The translations under genes and the position numbers were made by a program. DNA of 11,498 nucleotides from positions 1 to 11,498 of the forward strand of contig CAZSSA010000080.1 of assembly GCA_964609375.1 (NCBI GenBank), given 5' to 3'. How positions within the stretch are numbered: the stretch's first letter is position 1; every line of letters begins with the position of its first letter. The stretch is from CAZDUS01 sp964609375 (GTDB taxonomy: Bacteria; Verrucomicrobiota; Kiritimatiellia; CAIKKV01; CAITUY01). The notes beneath the pieces are model-generated. The model worked only from the letters and a program-made list of their open reading frames with translations, was not told the DNA's origin and searched no databases. Shown one piece after another: positions 1-6,392 of this stretch.

Positions 1-712
1 AGGCGCGGAGAATTTCGGTGGTGGACAGGGTGCGCAGGTGACGTTTGCGGTACCAAATGAAGCCGAAGAGATCGAAAATGGTGCGGGGGAGACGCTTCAT
101 ATTGGTGTACTTTGAGGCGCCCATGGTACGGGGCCTGTGATCCACGGCGACCTCCTTGATGATGCGGCCATTGAGTTTGAAGTAGGCCGGCATAAAGCGA
201 TGCACTCCCTCGACCGGGGGCAGGTCCTCCACACAGATTTTCCGGAAGGCCTTGAGGCTGCAGCCGGTGTCGCGGATTCCATCATGGGTGCCCCAATTGC
301 GGATTTTGTTCGCGAGACGTGAGCCGACGCGGCGTGCCCAGGTGTCTTTGCGGTTCGCCCGGTAGCCGCAGACGGCGTCACAGTCCTTCAACTCCGACAG
401 CAACCGTGGAATATCGGCGGGGTTGTTTTGCAGGTCGCCATCAATGGTTACCAGGACATCGCCGGCGGCGAGGCGGAGGCCCACCAGCATGGCGTGGCTC
501 TGGCCACGGTTGCCGCCATAGTGGATGCCGCTTACGCAGCGGTAGTTGGCCTTGGCTTCTGCGATGCGGGCCCAGGTGCCGTCGCGGCTGCCATCGTCAA
601 CAAAGAGAACCTCGAGCCCGGGGACTTGGCCGGATAACTTGTCCATTTCCGCGGCGAGCGGCAGGACGTTATCTTGTTCATTATAAACGGGTACGACAAT
701 CGAGACCTTCAT
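1..712 (-). CDS. Family 2 glycosyltransferase, polyprenol-phosphate sugar transferase type (3' end off window)
   Basis: 237 codons are visible from ATG 712; the frame is still open at base 1, so the C-terminus is missing. A GGAGG ribosome site lies at 719-723. The protein opens with the GT2 (GT-A fold) signature VPVYNEQDN near residues 7-15. FVDDGSRDGT, GNRGQSHAML, the metal-binding region TIDGDLQNNP and DTGCSLKAFR follow in order. This is the pattern of dolichol- or undecaprenyl-phosphate mannosyl/glucosyltransferases (DPM1, GtrB and ArnC relatives), which load a sugar from a nucleotide donor onto a polyprenyl phosphate at the inner membrane face. No membrane helix is seen in the part present; GtrB/ArnC-type members carry C-terminal helices that would lie beyond the edge. 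A GtrA-family membrane protein is encoded two genes upstream, which fits a GtrA/GtrB-type lipid-linked sugar role. The sugar cannot be told from sequence. Confidence 0.9.
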   Translation of the reverse strand, partial: MKVSIVVPVYNEQDNVLPLAAEMDKLSGQVPGLEVLFVDDGSRDGTWARIAEAKANYRCVSGIHYGGNRGQSHAMLVGLRLAAGDVLVTIDGDLQNNPADIPRLLSELKDCDAVCGYRANRKDTWARRVGSRLANKIRNWGTHDGIRDTGCSLKAFRKICVEDLPPVEGVHRFMPAYFKLNGRIIKEVAVDHRPRTMGASKYTNMKRLPRTIFDLFGFIWYRKRHLRTLSTTEILRA

Positions 713-763
713 AATCAACCTCCGGCAAACCAATAGCGCCACGATTTATTAACGCCGCCTGTC

Positions 764-792
764 TTTATAGCGATTTGCGGCGGGAAGTCCAA
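764..792 (-). promoter_or_regulatory. Candidate sigma70-type promoter for the glycosyltransferase
   Basis: On the minus strand a TTGGAC (787-792) is followed after exactly 17 bp by TATAAA (764-769). The -10 matches the consensus at 5 of 6 positions, the -35 only at 3 of 6. Transcription would begin near 757 and leave a leader of about 45 nt before ATG 712. The 86-bp gap after pgpA, wide compared with the gaps inside the upstream operon, makes a separate promoter plausible. Confidence 0.42.
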
Positions 793-798
793 CAGACT

Positions 799-1269
799 TT
801 AGATCAGCCAGCGCTGGACGGCCCAGAAGATGGCGTGATTGAGGATCAGGCTGTGAATGGAGGCAATGACATCATCAATGACGATGCCGGTGCCGCCGTG
901 CAGGGATTGCAGTTGGCGGGCGGGCGGGAGCTTGGCGATATCGAAAAAGCGGCTGGTAAGAAACGCCAGGGCCACAACCCAGGGGGTGAAGGGGAGGCCC
1001 AGCATGGAAATGGGGAACGTGAGATATTCATCGGCGACGATGCGGCCGTCATCCTTTTTGCCGAAGTGTTTTTCAGCGATGCTGCACATAGGAATAGCCA
1101 GCAGGGGCAGAAGGATCGCTGAGGCGAGTTGCCACGTCAGGCCGTGTGGCCAGATGGCCCAGACGATAATCAGGCCTGGCAAGGTGCCGGCGGTTCCGGA
1201 AGCGACGGGACTCAGGCCCAGGCCGAACCCGGTAGCCATGATGACGGTGATTTTGCGGAGGATATTCAT
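799..1269 (-). CDS. pgpA: Phosphatidylglycerophosphatase A
   Basis: This 156-residue membrane protein matches PgpA, which dephosphorylates phosphatidylglycerol phosphate to phosphatidylglycerol in the inner membrane. Visible family marks are the N-terminal ATGFGLGLSPVASGTAGTLP stretch, the acidic RIVADEY motif (usually VWDE in the family, so Trp is replaced by Ala), SRFFDIAKLPPARQ, and GGTGIVIDDVIA with the paired aspartates. Hydrophobic segments separate these motifs as expected. The ATG at 1269 gives a typical PgpA N-terminus. An in-frame TTG at 1281 directly abuts the gtrA stop and has an AAGGG four bases upstream, so a start there, adding four residues, is also possible. It is the last gene of the ddl-ftsQAZ-gtrA run. 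Family assignment is firm; the start is not. Confidence 0.9.
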   Translation of the reverse strand: MNILRKITVIMATGFGLGLSPVASGTAGTLPGLIIVWAIWPHGLTWQLASAILLPLLAIPMCSIAEKHFGKKDDGRIVADEYLTFPISMLGLPFTPWVVALAFLTSRFFDIAKLPPARQLQSLHGGTGIVIDDVIASIHSLILNHAIFWAVQRWLI

Positions 1270-1281
1270 GGAGGTTCTCAA

Positions 1282-1779
1282 TTATCCCTTAAAGACCAGA
1301 TGTTTCCGGACGACAAAATTAATGAGAAGGCAGGCGATGACATTGATGACAAAGGCGAACGTTGTGGCGAGGCCGAACTGATGAATGAGAAGGCCCATAA
1401 TAAGACTGCCGACCACGATGCTGATGCCGGACCAGAGGAAGAAATAAAGAATTTCAAGGAGTGGATGGTGGCGACCGGGCTTGAATACCCACTTGATACT
1501 GAGCAGGTAGGCGGCGAGGTTGGAAAAGAGGAAGGCGACGATATTATCAATGATAGAATGGCGTGCGCGGATGACATCCGAGACGGACGAAACGGATAAA
1601 TGCAGGCGCTGGGCGATGATGTCATCGGGGGTTAAGGCGGGGAACAGGGTAACGGCCATTACATAGAAGCTGGCGACATGGATGAGGGTTGAGACGCCGC
1701 CGCTGATGCCGTATTTGATGAATTGGACCAACGGGGTTTGTTGGTCGCGGGTCTTGAATTGATGCAGAATGGCTTTCAT
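1282..1779 (-). CDS. GtrA-like four-helix membrane protein
   Basis: The 165-residue product has the GtrA/DPMS_3 family layout. It opens with QFIKYGISGGVSTLIHVASF, then a second helix ending in LLSIKWVFKPGRHHP, a third starting LEILYFFLWSGIS, and a fourth ending INFVVRKHLVFKG. Helices lie near residues 17-42, 77-97, 104-127 and 132-156. GtrA proteins are thought to help move or present polyprenyl-phosphate-linked sugars across the inner membrane, usually with a GT2 partner such as the one at 1-712. At 165 residues it is longer than many family members, mostly from a polar loop between helices 1 and 2. The start ATG shares one base with the ftsZ stop (TGATG), a classic translational coupling; a GTG at 1782 is the alternative. 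Its place directly behind ftsZ is unusual. The exact substrate is unknown. Confidence 0.85.
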   Translation of the reverse strand: MKAILHQFKTRDQQTPLVQFIKYGISGGVSTLIHVASFYVMAVTLFPALTPDDIIAQRLHLSVSSVSDVIRARHSIIDNIVAFLFSNLAAYLLSIKWVFKPGRHHPLLEILYFFLWSGISIVVGSLIMGLLIHQFGLATTFAFVINVIACLLINFVVRKHLVFKG

Positions 1780-2963
1780 CACTTTTCAATGGCAACACGT
1801 CGGCGGTGGAAGGTGGGAATGTCAAGATCCTCGCCATTGAGATAAGTGGGTTCGACATCCTTGAAGATCCCCTTGCCAATGGAATCGAATCCGAGTTGGC
1901 CCTGGGTTGGCTTGGTGCGTTTTTTGCGTTTGCCGGGTGTCGGGTTTTTCCCCGTGTCGTCTGGTTCGGTCAGGGGAGCCGGCTCTTCCGGTGACTCCGC
2001 CTCGGTGCGCCAAAACTGAGAGGCGACCATGGTGACGGATACGGTGTTCTGCCAATGCGGATCAATGGTGGTGCCGACGGTCAGGTGGGCGTTTGGGCGG
2101 CAGAAATTTTTAATAGCCGTCATGATGCTTTCGACTTCCCTGAGCGTCATATCCGTGCCACCGAGGATACTGACGAGAACGGATTCGGCCTCGGCGAGGG
2201 CCTGACCGTTTTCGGCCAGAGGGCTGTGCAGTGCGCCATTGACGGCAGTGGCGGCGCGGTCGGATCCTTTGCCTTCGCCGTAACTGAAGATACTGATGCC
2301 GCCGCTACAGCGCGCGACGGTGCGGAGTGTGGCGAAATCGACATTCATGATTCCGCGCTGAACGAGCAGTTTCCACATGGCGAATACACCCATGCTGATG
2401 AGATAATCTGCCTGTCGGAACGCTTCGGCAGCGGTGGCGCCGGCGCCGGCGGTGGCGGCGAGTGCCTGATTGGGGACCGCGATAACCACATCCGCCTGGT
2501 CCTGAAGTTCCATCAGGCATTTTCTGGCGAGGGATGATCGTTGGGTGCCTTCGAAATCAAACGGAAGTGTGGCCATGGCGATGACCAGGGCGCCGGATTC
2601 GTGTGCGGCGCGGGCCAGGATGGGGGCGGCGCCGGTTCCCGTTCCGCCGCCGAGGGCGGTTACCAAAAAGACCAGATCGATTCCTGTGAAAAGGTCACGC
2701 AGGGTGCCGAAATCGTCCTCCGCGGCGAGACGCCCGAGTTCGGCGTCGCCACCTGTTCCCAAGCCGCGGGTTAGTTTTTTGCCGATTTGGATTCGTTGTG
2801 GGGCTTGGATGGCGTAGAGCGCCTGGGCATCGGTGTTGATGGCAATCAACATGGGGCCGTTTTCCCACTGGTTGACCATGCTGGCGACGGCATTGCAGCC
2901 GCCATCCCCGATGCCGATGACGGCGATCTTGTCGGGGGACATGACTGTATCGACTGTTTTCAT
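1779..2963 (-). CDS. ftsZ: Cell division GTPase FtsZ, divergent in catalytic T7 loop
   Basis: The 394-residue product is the tubulin homologue that forms the division ring. Seen: nucleotide-binding start VIGIGDGGCNAV (15-26), INTDAQAL (42-49), the tubulin signature GGGTGTG (105-111), FEGTQR with Arg142, PN at 164-165, a C-terminal GTPase-activation domain to about 315, a Pro/Lys-rich linker, and the C-terminal peptide LDIPTFHRRR (380-389) that binds FtsA and other partners. Key residues fall at almost the same numbers as in E. coli FtsZ (383 aa). The T7 loop reads NVDFATLRTV (207-216): Asn207 and Asp209 are kept, but the expected Asp212 is Thr. The first glycine loop has Asp20 and Cys23 where E. 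coli has glycines. GTP binding and polymerisation look possible, but hydrolysis may be slow (inference). The gene lies 11 bp behind ftsA, as in dcw clusters. ATG 2963 gives a normal N-terminus, although its ribosome site is weak. Confidence 0.95.
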   Translation of the reverse strand: MKTVDTVMSPDKIAVIGIGDGGCNAVASMVNQWENGPMLIAINTDAQALYAIQAPQRIQIGKKLTRGLGTGGDAELGRLAAEDDFGTLRDLFTGIDLVFLVTALGGGTGTGAAPILARAAHESGALVIAMATLPFDFEGTQRSSLARKCLMELQDQADVVIAVPNQALAATAGAGATAAEAFRQADYLISMGVFAMWKLLVQRGIMNVDFATLRTVARCSGGISIFSYGEGKGSDRAATAVNGALHSPLAENGQALAEAESVLVSILGGTDMTLREVESIMTAIKNFCRPNAHLTVGTTIDPHWQNTVSVTMVASQFWRTEAESPEEPAPLTEPDDTGKNPTPGKRKKRTKPTQGQLGFDSIGKGIFKDVEPTYLNGEDLDIPTFHRRRVAIEK

Positions 2964-2974
2964 GAGGGTATCCG

Positions 2975-4177
2975 TTAGCCGGCTCCGAAGAGTTTTTTCA
3001 AGACGCGGGTAAGAGGGGATGTGCTGCGAGCCTCCCGGGTGGCATTGATGAAGGCGTAGCGAATCAGACCGGCGGCGGTGGAATATTCCGGGCGTTCCGA
3101 GACGGCGGCCAACCCGCTGAATCCGAGGGGACGGCCGACCATGCAGGGCAAGCGGAATATTCGTTCGGCGAGTTTGATCAGTCCTCTGGTTTGGGAGCCG
3201 CCTCCGGTCAGGACAATACCGGCCCCGAGTTGGTGAAGGATTCCCTGTCGTTCAATGTCGTGAAGGATCAGGTTCAGGATTTCTGCCATGCGCAGATGCA
3301 TGACGGTATGTAAACCGGAAAGGCTCACCGAGCGGGCCGGATAGCCCACTTCGGAGGGGAGATCGACGCGGGCGCCACGGGCGATGTCCTCGGCGATGGC
3401 ACTGCCGGCTTCCTTTTTGAGCCGTTCCGCCTGGGAGCGGGGGATGTTAAAGGCCAGGGCGATATCATTGGTAACGTGATCGCCGCCGAGCCGAAGTGCA
3501 CCGGAAGCGGCGAACGTGCCGGCCGCGTAGGCGGAGTAGGTGGTAGTGCCTCCGCCGAAATCGATCACCAGAACGCCCCCCTCCTTTTGTTCAGGTGTCA
3601 GGACTGCCAGTGCTGAACAGAGTCCACCGAAAGCGATATCGCTGACATCCATGTTGATATCCTGGAACAGTCGGACGGTGTTGCGGACGTGGCTGGCCTT
3701 GGCATGCAGGACCAGCATGTCGAGGGCAAGGGAGGCGCCTTCAAAGCCTTCGGGCCTTCCGACGCGTTCGCCGTCCACATAGAATATCTGCCCGATGGAA
3801 TGAAGCACTTTGCGATCCGACTCAAGATTGACGGCACGGGCGACTTCGGTGACTTGCTGGACATCGTCATCGGTGACGCCTTCCGATGGTTTGGTGATGG
3901 GGATGGTGCCGCGGCTCATCATGGATTCCACATGGCCGCCGGAGAGGGCGGCATGCACCTGGCGGATGGTTACCTGTCCGGTTTCCTCGGCACCGGTGAG
4001 GGCGCCACGGACACAGACGAGGGCGTGATCAATATCGGTGACTTCGCCCTTGCGGACGCCGGAAGAGGAGTGTTCGCCGATGCCGGATATAATGATGTGA
4101 TCGTCGCGCATTTCGCCGACGAGCGCTACCACCTTGGTGGTCCCGATTTCAATGGCTACAACAGGGGGCAATGACAT
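2975..4177 (-). CDS. ftsA: Cell division protein FtsA
   Basis: The product has 400 residues, close to E. coli FtsA (420). It is an actin-fold ATPase that tethers FtsZ to the membrane and recruits later divisome proteins. Phosphate-1 motif IEIGTTKVVALVGE starts at residue 9, the FtsA-specific 1C/SHS2 domain covers roughly 85-165, phosphate-2 motif DFGGGTT is at 206-212, and the adenosine motif GIVLTGGGS is at 320-328. The last residues, PLTRVLKKLFGAG, form a short amphipathic helix, the expected membrane-targeting sequence. The Glu in the first motif is as in E. coli FtsA. The start ATG 4177 has GAGG five bases upstream, in the 17-bp gap after ftsQ. ftsZ follows after 11 bp, so the two are almost certainly co-transcribed. 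No key residue appears to be missing. Confidence 0.96.
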   Translation of the reverse strand: MSLPPVVAIEIGTTKVVALVGEMRDDHIIISGIGEHSSSGVRKGEVTDIDHALVCVRGALTGAEETGQVTIRQVHAALSGGHVESMMSRGTIPITKPSEGVTDDDVQQVTEVARAVNLESDRKVLHSIGQIFYVDGERVGRPEGFEGASLALDMLVLHAKASHVRNTVRLFQDINMDVSDIAFGGLCSALAVLTPEQKEGGVLVIDFGGGTTTYSAYAAGTFAASGALRLGGDHVTNDIALAFNIPRSQAERLKKEAGSAIAEDIARGARVDLPSEVGYPARSVSLSGLHTVMHLRMAEILNLILHDIERQGILHQLGAGIVLTGGGSQTRGLIKLAERIFRLPCMVGRPLGFSGLAAVSERPEYSTAAGLIRYAFINATREARSTSPLTRVLKKLFGAG

Positions 4178-4194
4178 AGGTCCTCAATATACGG

Positions 4195-5052
4195 TCAATA
4201 TTCCTGGGCGGGGACATACTGTCCGCCGTAGGTTAGATCCAAGTTGACGATTTTCTTGCCGCGTTCTTCCGAGGCGCGCATAGCGGTTGCGAGACGAGAG
4301 ATCTGGTCGTGCAATTCCTTGATATTGGCGTCCGTGACTTTTGACATATCCTTCCATCCGACCTTCACGCGTTCCCCGGCGGCGAGATAGAGTTCGATGG
4401 AATCCTTGGCGCTGACATCCGCGGACGCCACGCGGATCATGTCGGAGCCTCTTGTTTGACGGCAGACGTCAATGGCCAGAATGGCGTTTTTGACGGCTTG
4501 ATCCACCTCGATGCCCGGGTGGAGATTGGTTTCGGCGCAGCCGCTGATGATCGGGAAGTCGCGGTTGTTGGCCCGGAGTTTGAACGTGTGGCCATCGATG
4601 TCCGCGGCGAGAGCACTTCCGCGCCCGATCTTGGCGACGGGGAGGCGTTCCTGAACCTTGATAACCAGTGTGTCGGGAAGTTGGCGGTGAATAAGGATGG
4701 ATTTGGCCAGTGGTGTTGCTTTCAGGAAGGCGTTGGCCATTTTCCGGATGTTGAAGGAGAACAGGTTCTGCCCTTCCTTGACCCCTATGTTGTTGTGAAT
4801 TTCCGTGCGGGTTATCATGGACCCTTCCAGGGTAATGGAGATGGTTTTGATGCTGAATTGGGGGTTTTCCCAGAATAGCAGGGCGCCGATGAGCCAGATG
4901 ATATAGGCCGTGAGAGCAACGGCGACGATGCCGGCAATGGGAATCCATGCTGCTTTGGGAATGGCGGGAACAGGCCGCGATCGTTTCCCGGGTTCCGGGG
5001 GTCCCTGTCGGCGTTTCTCGTTCCTCGTTGATTGTTTTTTGCCAAACCACAT
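4195..5052 (-). CDS. ftsQ: Cell division protein FtsQ/DivIB
   Basis: The 285-residue product is a bitopic membrane protein. It has a basic cytoplasmic tail (residues 1-33, rich in Lys/Arg/Pro), one membrane helix at about 36-60, a POTRA domain at roughly 67-136 beginning FSIKTISITLEGS and ending VIKVQERLPVAKI, and a C-terminal FtsQ domain ending VNLDLTYGGQYVP. E. coli FtsQ has 276 residues. FtsQ forms a complex with FtsB and FtsL in the periplasm and passes signals to the FtsWI peptidoglycan synthase; FtsB and FtsL are not in this window. Position between ddl and ftsA is the conserved dcw order and strongly supports the call, since FtsQ sequences vary widely. ATG 5052 is the only sensible start because it gives a complete positively charged tail; the nearest ribosome site (AGGG) is rather far upstream. 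Confidence 0.93.
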   Translation of the reverse strand: MWFGKKQSTRNEKRRQGPPEPGKRSRPVPAIPKAAWIPIAGIVAVALTAYIIWLIGALLFWENPQFSIKTISITLEGSMITRTEIHNNIGVKEGQNLFSFNIRKMANAFLKATPLAKSILIHRQLPDTLVIKVQERLPVAKIGRGSALAADIDGHTFKLRANNRDFPIISGCAETNLHPGIEVDQAVKNAILAIDVCRQTRGSDMIRVASADVSAKDSIELYLAAGERVKVGWKDMSKVTDANIKELHDQISRLATAMRASEERGKKIVNLDLTYGGQYVPAQEY

Positions 5053-5083
5053 ACCGATTGTTATCCCTTTCGAGGGTGTTGCA

Positions 5084-5989
5084 TCAGTGTAGCTCCGCCA
5101 TCTCCATGATGCGATGGCATAATTCAGGAAATTCGATGCCGGCGGCGCGGGCTGCTTCCGGCAGCAAGCTGGTTTCGGTGAAGCCCGGGATATTGTTTAA
5201 TTCGAGGACAAAAAGGTTTCCCTGCGGGTCAAGCCGGAAGTCCACGCGCCCGAGTCCGCGGCAACCGAGGGCCTTGAAGGTTTGCAGGGCGATGGTTTTG
5301 CAGCGGCTTTCGGTGACGGAGTCCAGCGGTGCCGGGCAAAGGTGCTGTGAGTGGCCCTTGGTGTATTTGGCGTCGAAATCATACCAGCCTTCCGGAGCAA
5401 GGATTTCGATGACGGGAAGGGCGGTTTCGCCGACGATGCCGACGGTCAATTCGCGGCCCGGGATGAAGGTTTCGACGAGGACGGCGCCATCATAGCGGAG
5501 CGAGTCGGCAAAGGCGCCGGCCCATTCGGACTCCTGCGAAACTTTGAAGATGCCGATGGTGGAGCCTTGACAGGGGGGTTTGACGACCACAGGGAGAGGA
5601 AGTGAGCGACGGGTTGGAGTGGAGAGGACTTCGTAGGGGGCGGAGGGGATGCCGGCGCGGGAGAAGATGGCTTTGCTGAGGCGCTTATCGAAGGCGGCAC
5701 GGCTTGAATCCGGGGGTGATCCCGTGTAGGGAACCCCCCGGGCGTGAAGGAGTTGTTGGACTTGGCCGTCCTCTCCGAATTCGCCGTGCAGGGCCACAAA
5801 GGCGGCCTCGATGGAGGAGGGCAGGGCGAGGGTCCGGTCTTGGATATCCACCTCGGTGACGGTGTAACCGGCGGCCCGGAGTCCCTTGGCGACGGCGGCG
5901 CCGGATTTCAGGGAGATGGCCCTTTCGGAGGAGGGCCCGCCCATGAGCACGGCGACCTTGTTGAATTTTCGTGTTGTTATACCCACCAT
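5084..5989 (-). CDS. ddl: D-alanine--D-alanine ligase
   Basis: The 301-residue ATP-grasp enzyme joins two D-alanines in the cytoplasm for the peptidoglycan stem peptide; E. coli DdlB has 306. The N-terminal motif GGPSSERAISLKSG carries Glu22, corresponding to DdlB Glu15. VVKPPCQGSTIGI (135-147) holds Ser143 and the ATP-site lysine. FDAKYTKG supplies Tyr209, matching the tyrosine that favours D-Ala over D-lactate. GRVDF gives Arg248 and Asp250, and LELNNIPGFTETSLLP (262-277) contains the metal ligands Glu263 and Asn265. The second Asn in NN replaces the usual Thr. All catalytic positions are present, so it should be active. Start ATG 5989 is preceded by AGGGG. It heads the visible operon, with ftsQ following after 31 bp. 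murB/murC, often found just upstream in dcw clusters, are not seen before the assembly gap. Confidence 0.96.
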   Translation of the reverse strand: MVGITTRKFNKVAVLMGGPSSERAISLKSGAAVAKGLRAAGYTVTEVDIQDRTLALPSSIEAAFVALHGEFGEDGQVQQLLHARGVPYTGSPPDSSRAAFDKRLSKAIFSRAGIPSAPYEVLSTPTRRSLPLPVVVKPPCQGSTIGIFKVSQESEWAGAFADSLRYDGAVLVETFIPGRELTVGIVGETALPVIEILAPEGWYDFDAKYTKGHSQHLCPAPLDSVTESRCKTIALQTFKALGCRGLGRVDFRLDPQGNLFVLELNNIPGFTETSLLPEAARAAGIEFPELCHRIMEMAELH

Positions 5990-6175
5990 TCGCCCCTGTT
6001 ATTGCAATGTGATGGCTTCTTCATAATGACAAGAAGGCACGGGCACAAGGAAATTTCGCGCCTGCGTGCGTTCGGAAGCGGCAAACGCCGTTGCTGTTAT
6101 TGCATTACAGCAGTTCAAAAGGGCTGCGTACGCCGATACCGCCGGCCAGCCGGTGAGTTGCGAAACGGTGGCGGG
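5990..6175. other. Non-coding stretch upstream of ddl, with inverted repeats
   Basis: No gene is convincing here. Seen are the palindrome ATTGCAAT (6001-6008), an inverted repeat CTTCTT-N9-AAGAAG near 6017-6036, and TGCTGT-N9-ACAGCA (6092-6112). These could be operators for the ddl operon, but none matches a site I can name; the last resembles a LexA-like CTGT/ACAG pair with a 9-base rather than 8-base spacer. A minus-strand frame coming out of the gap ends in a stop at 6105-6107 after about 22 codons. It could be the tail of a gene lost in the gap, but is too short to identify. Confidence 0.5.
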
Positions 6176-6275
6176 NNNNNNNNNNNNNNNNNNNNNNNNN
6201 NNNNNNNNNNNNNNNNNNNNNNNNNNNNNNNNNNNNNNNNNNNNNNNNNNNNNNNNNNNNNNNNNNNNNNNNNNN
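6176..6275. other. Scaffold gap of 100 N
   Basis: Exactly 100 undetermined bases, the usual placeholder for a gap of unknown length between contigs. The true distance, and any genes between ddl and the IMP cyclohydrolase gene, are therefore unknown. Frames translated through it carry no information. Confidence 0.98.
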
Positions 6276-6319
6276 CACTGCCTCGCGCATGGCTTTCTGC
6301 TTTTGTTGCGCGGGATTTA

Positions 6320-6328
6320 TGGCATAAT
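6320..6328 (+). promoter_or_regulatory. Candidate extended -10 promoter of the IMP cyclohydrolase/que operon
   Basis: TGGCATAAT at 6320-6328 fits an extended -10 element (TG, one base, then CATAAT, 5 of 6 to consensus). No good -35 hexamer is seen at 16-18 bp, which extended -10 promoters tolerate. Transcription would start near 6335, giving a leader of about 58 nt. A TTGACA at 6366-6371 is too close to the start codon to act as a -35 for this gene. Confidence 0.38.
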
Positions 6329-6392
6329 CCTTTTGCGTTGCCGGATGCAAGGGTGTCGAGTTGTTTTGACAAGTCGGTTAAAGGAGCTTCCT

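Noticed and set aside
2055..2537. A 160-codon plus-strand frame inside ftsZ
   Set aside because: FtsZ motifs occupy the same bases on the minus strand, and the plus-strand product has no family likeness.
3689..4174. A 161-codon plus-strand frame inside ftsA
   Set aside because: It is the mirror of conserved FtsA codons, rich in Gly and Asp, with no ribosome site or recognisable domain.
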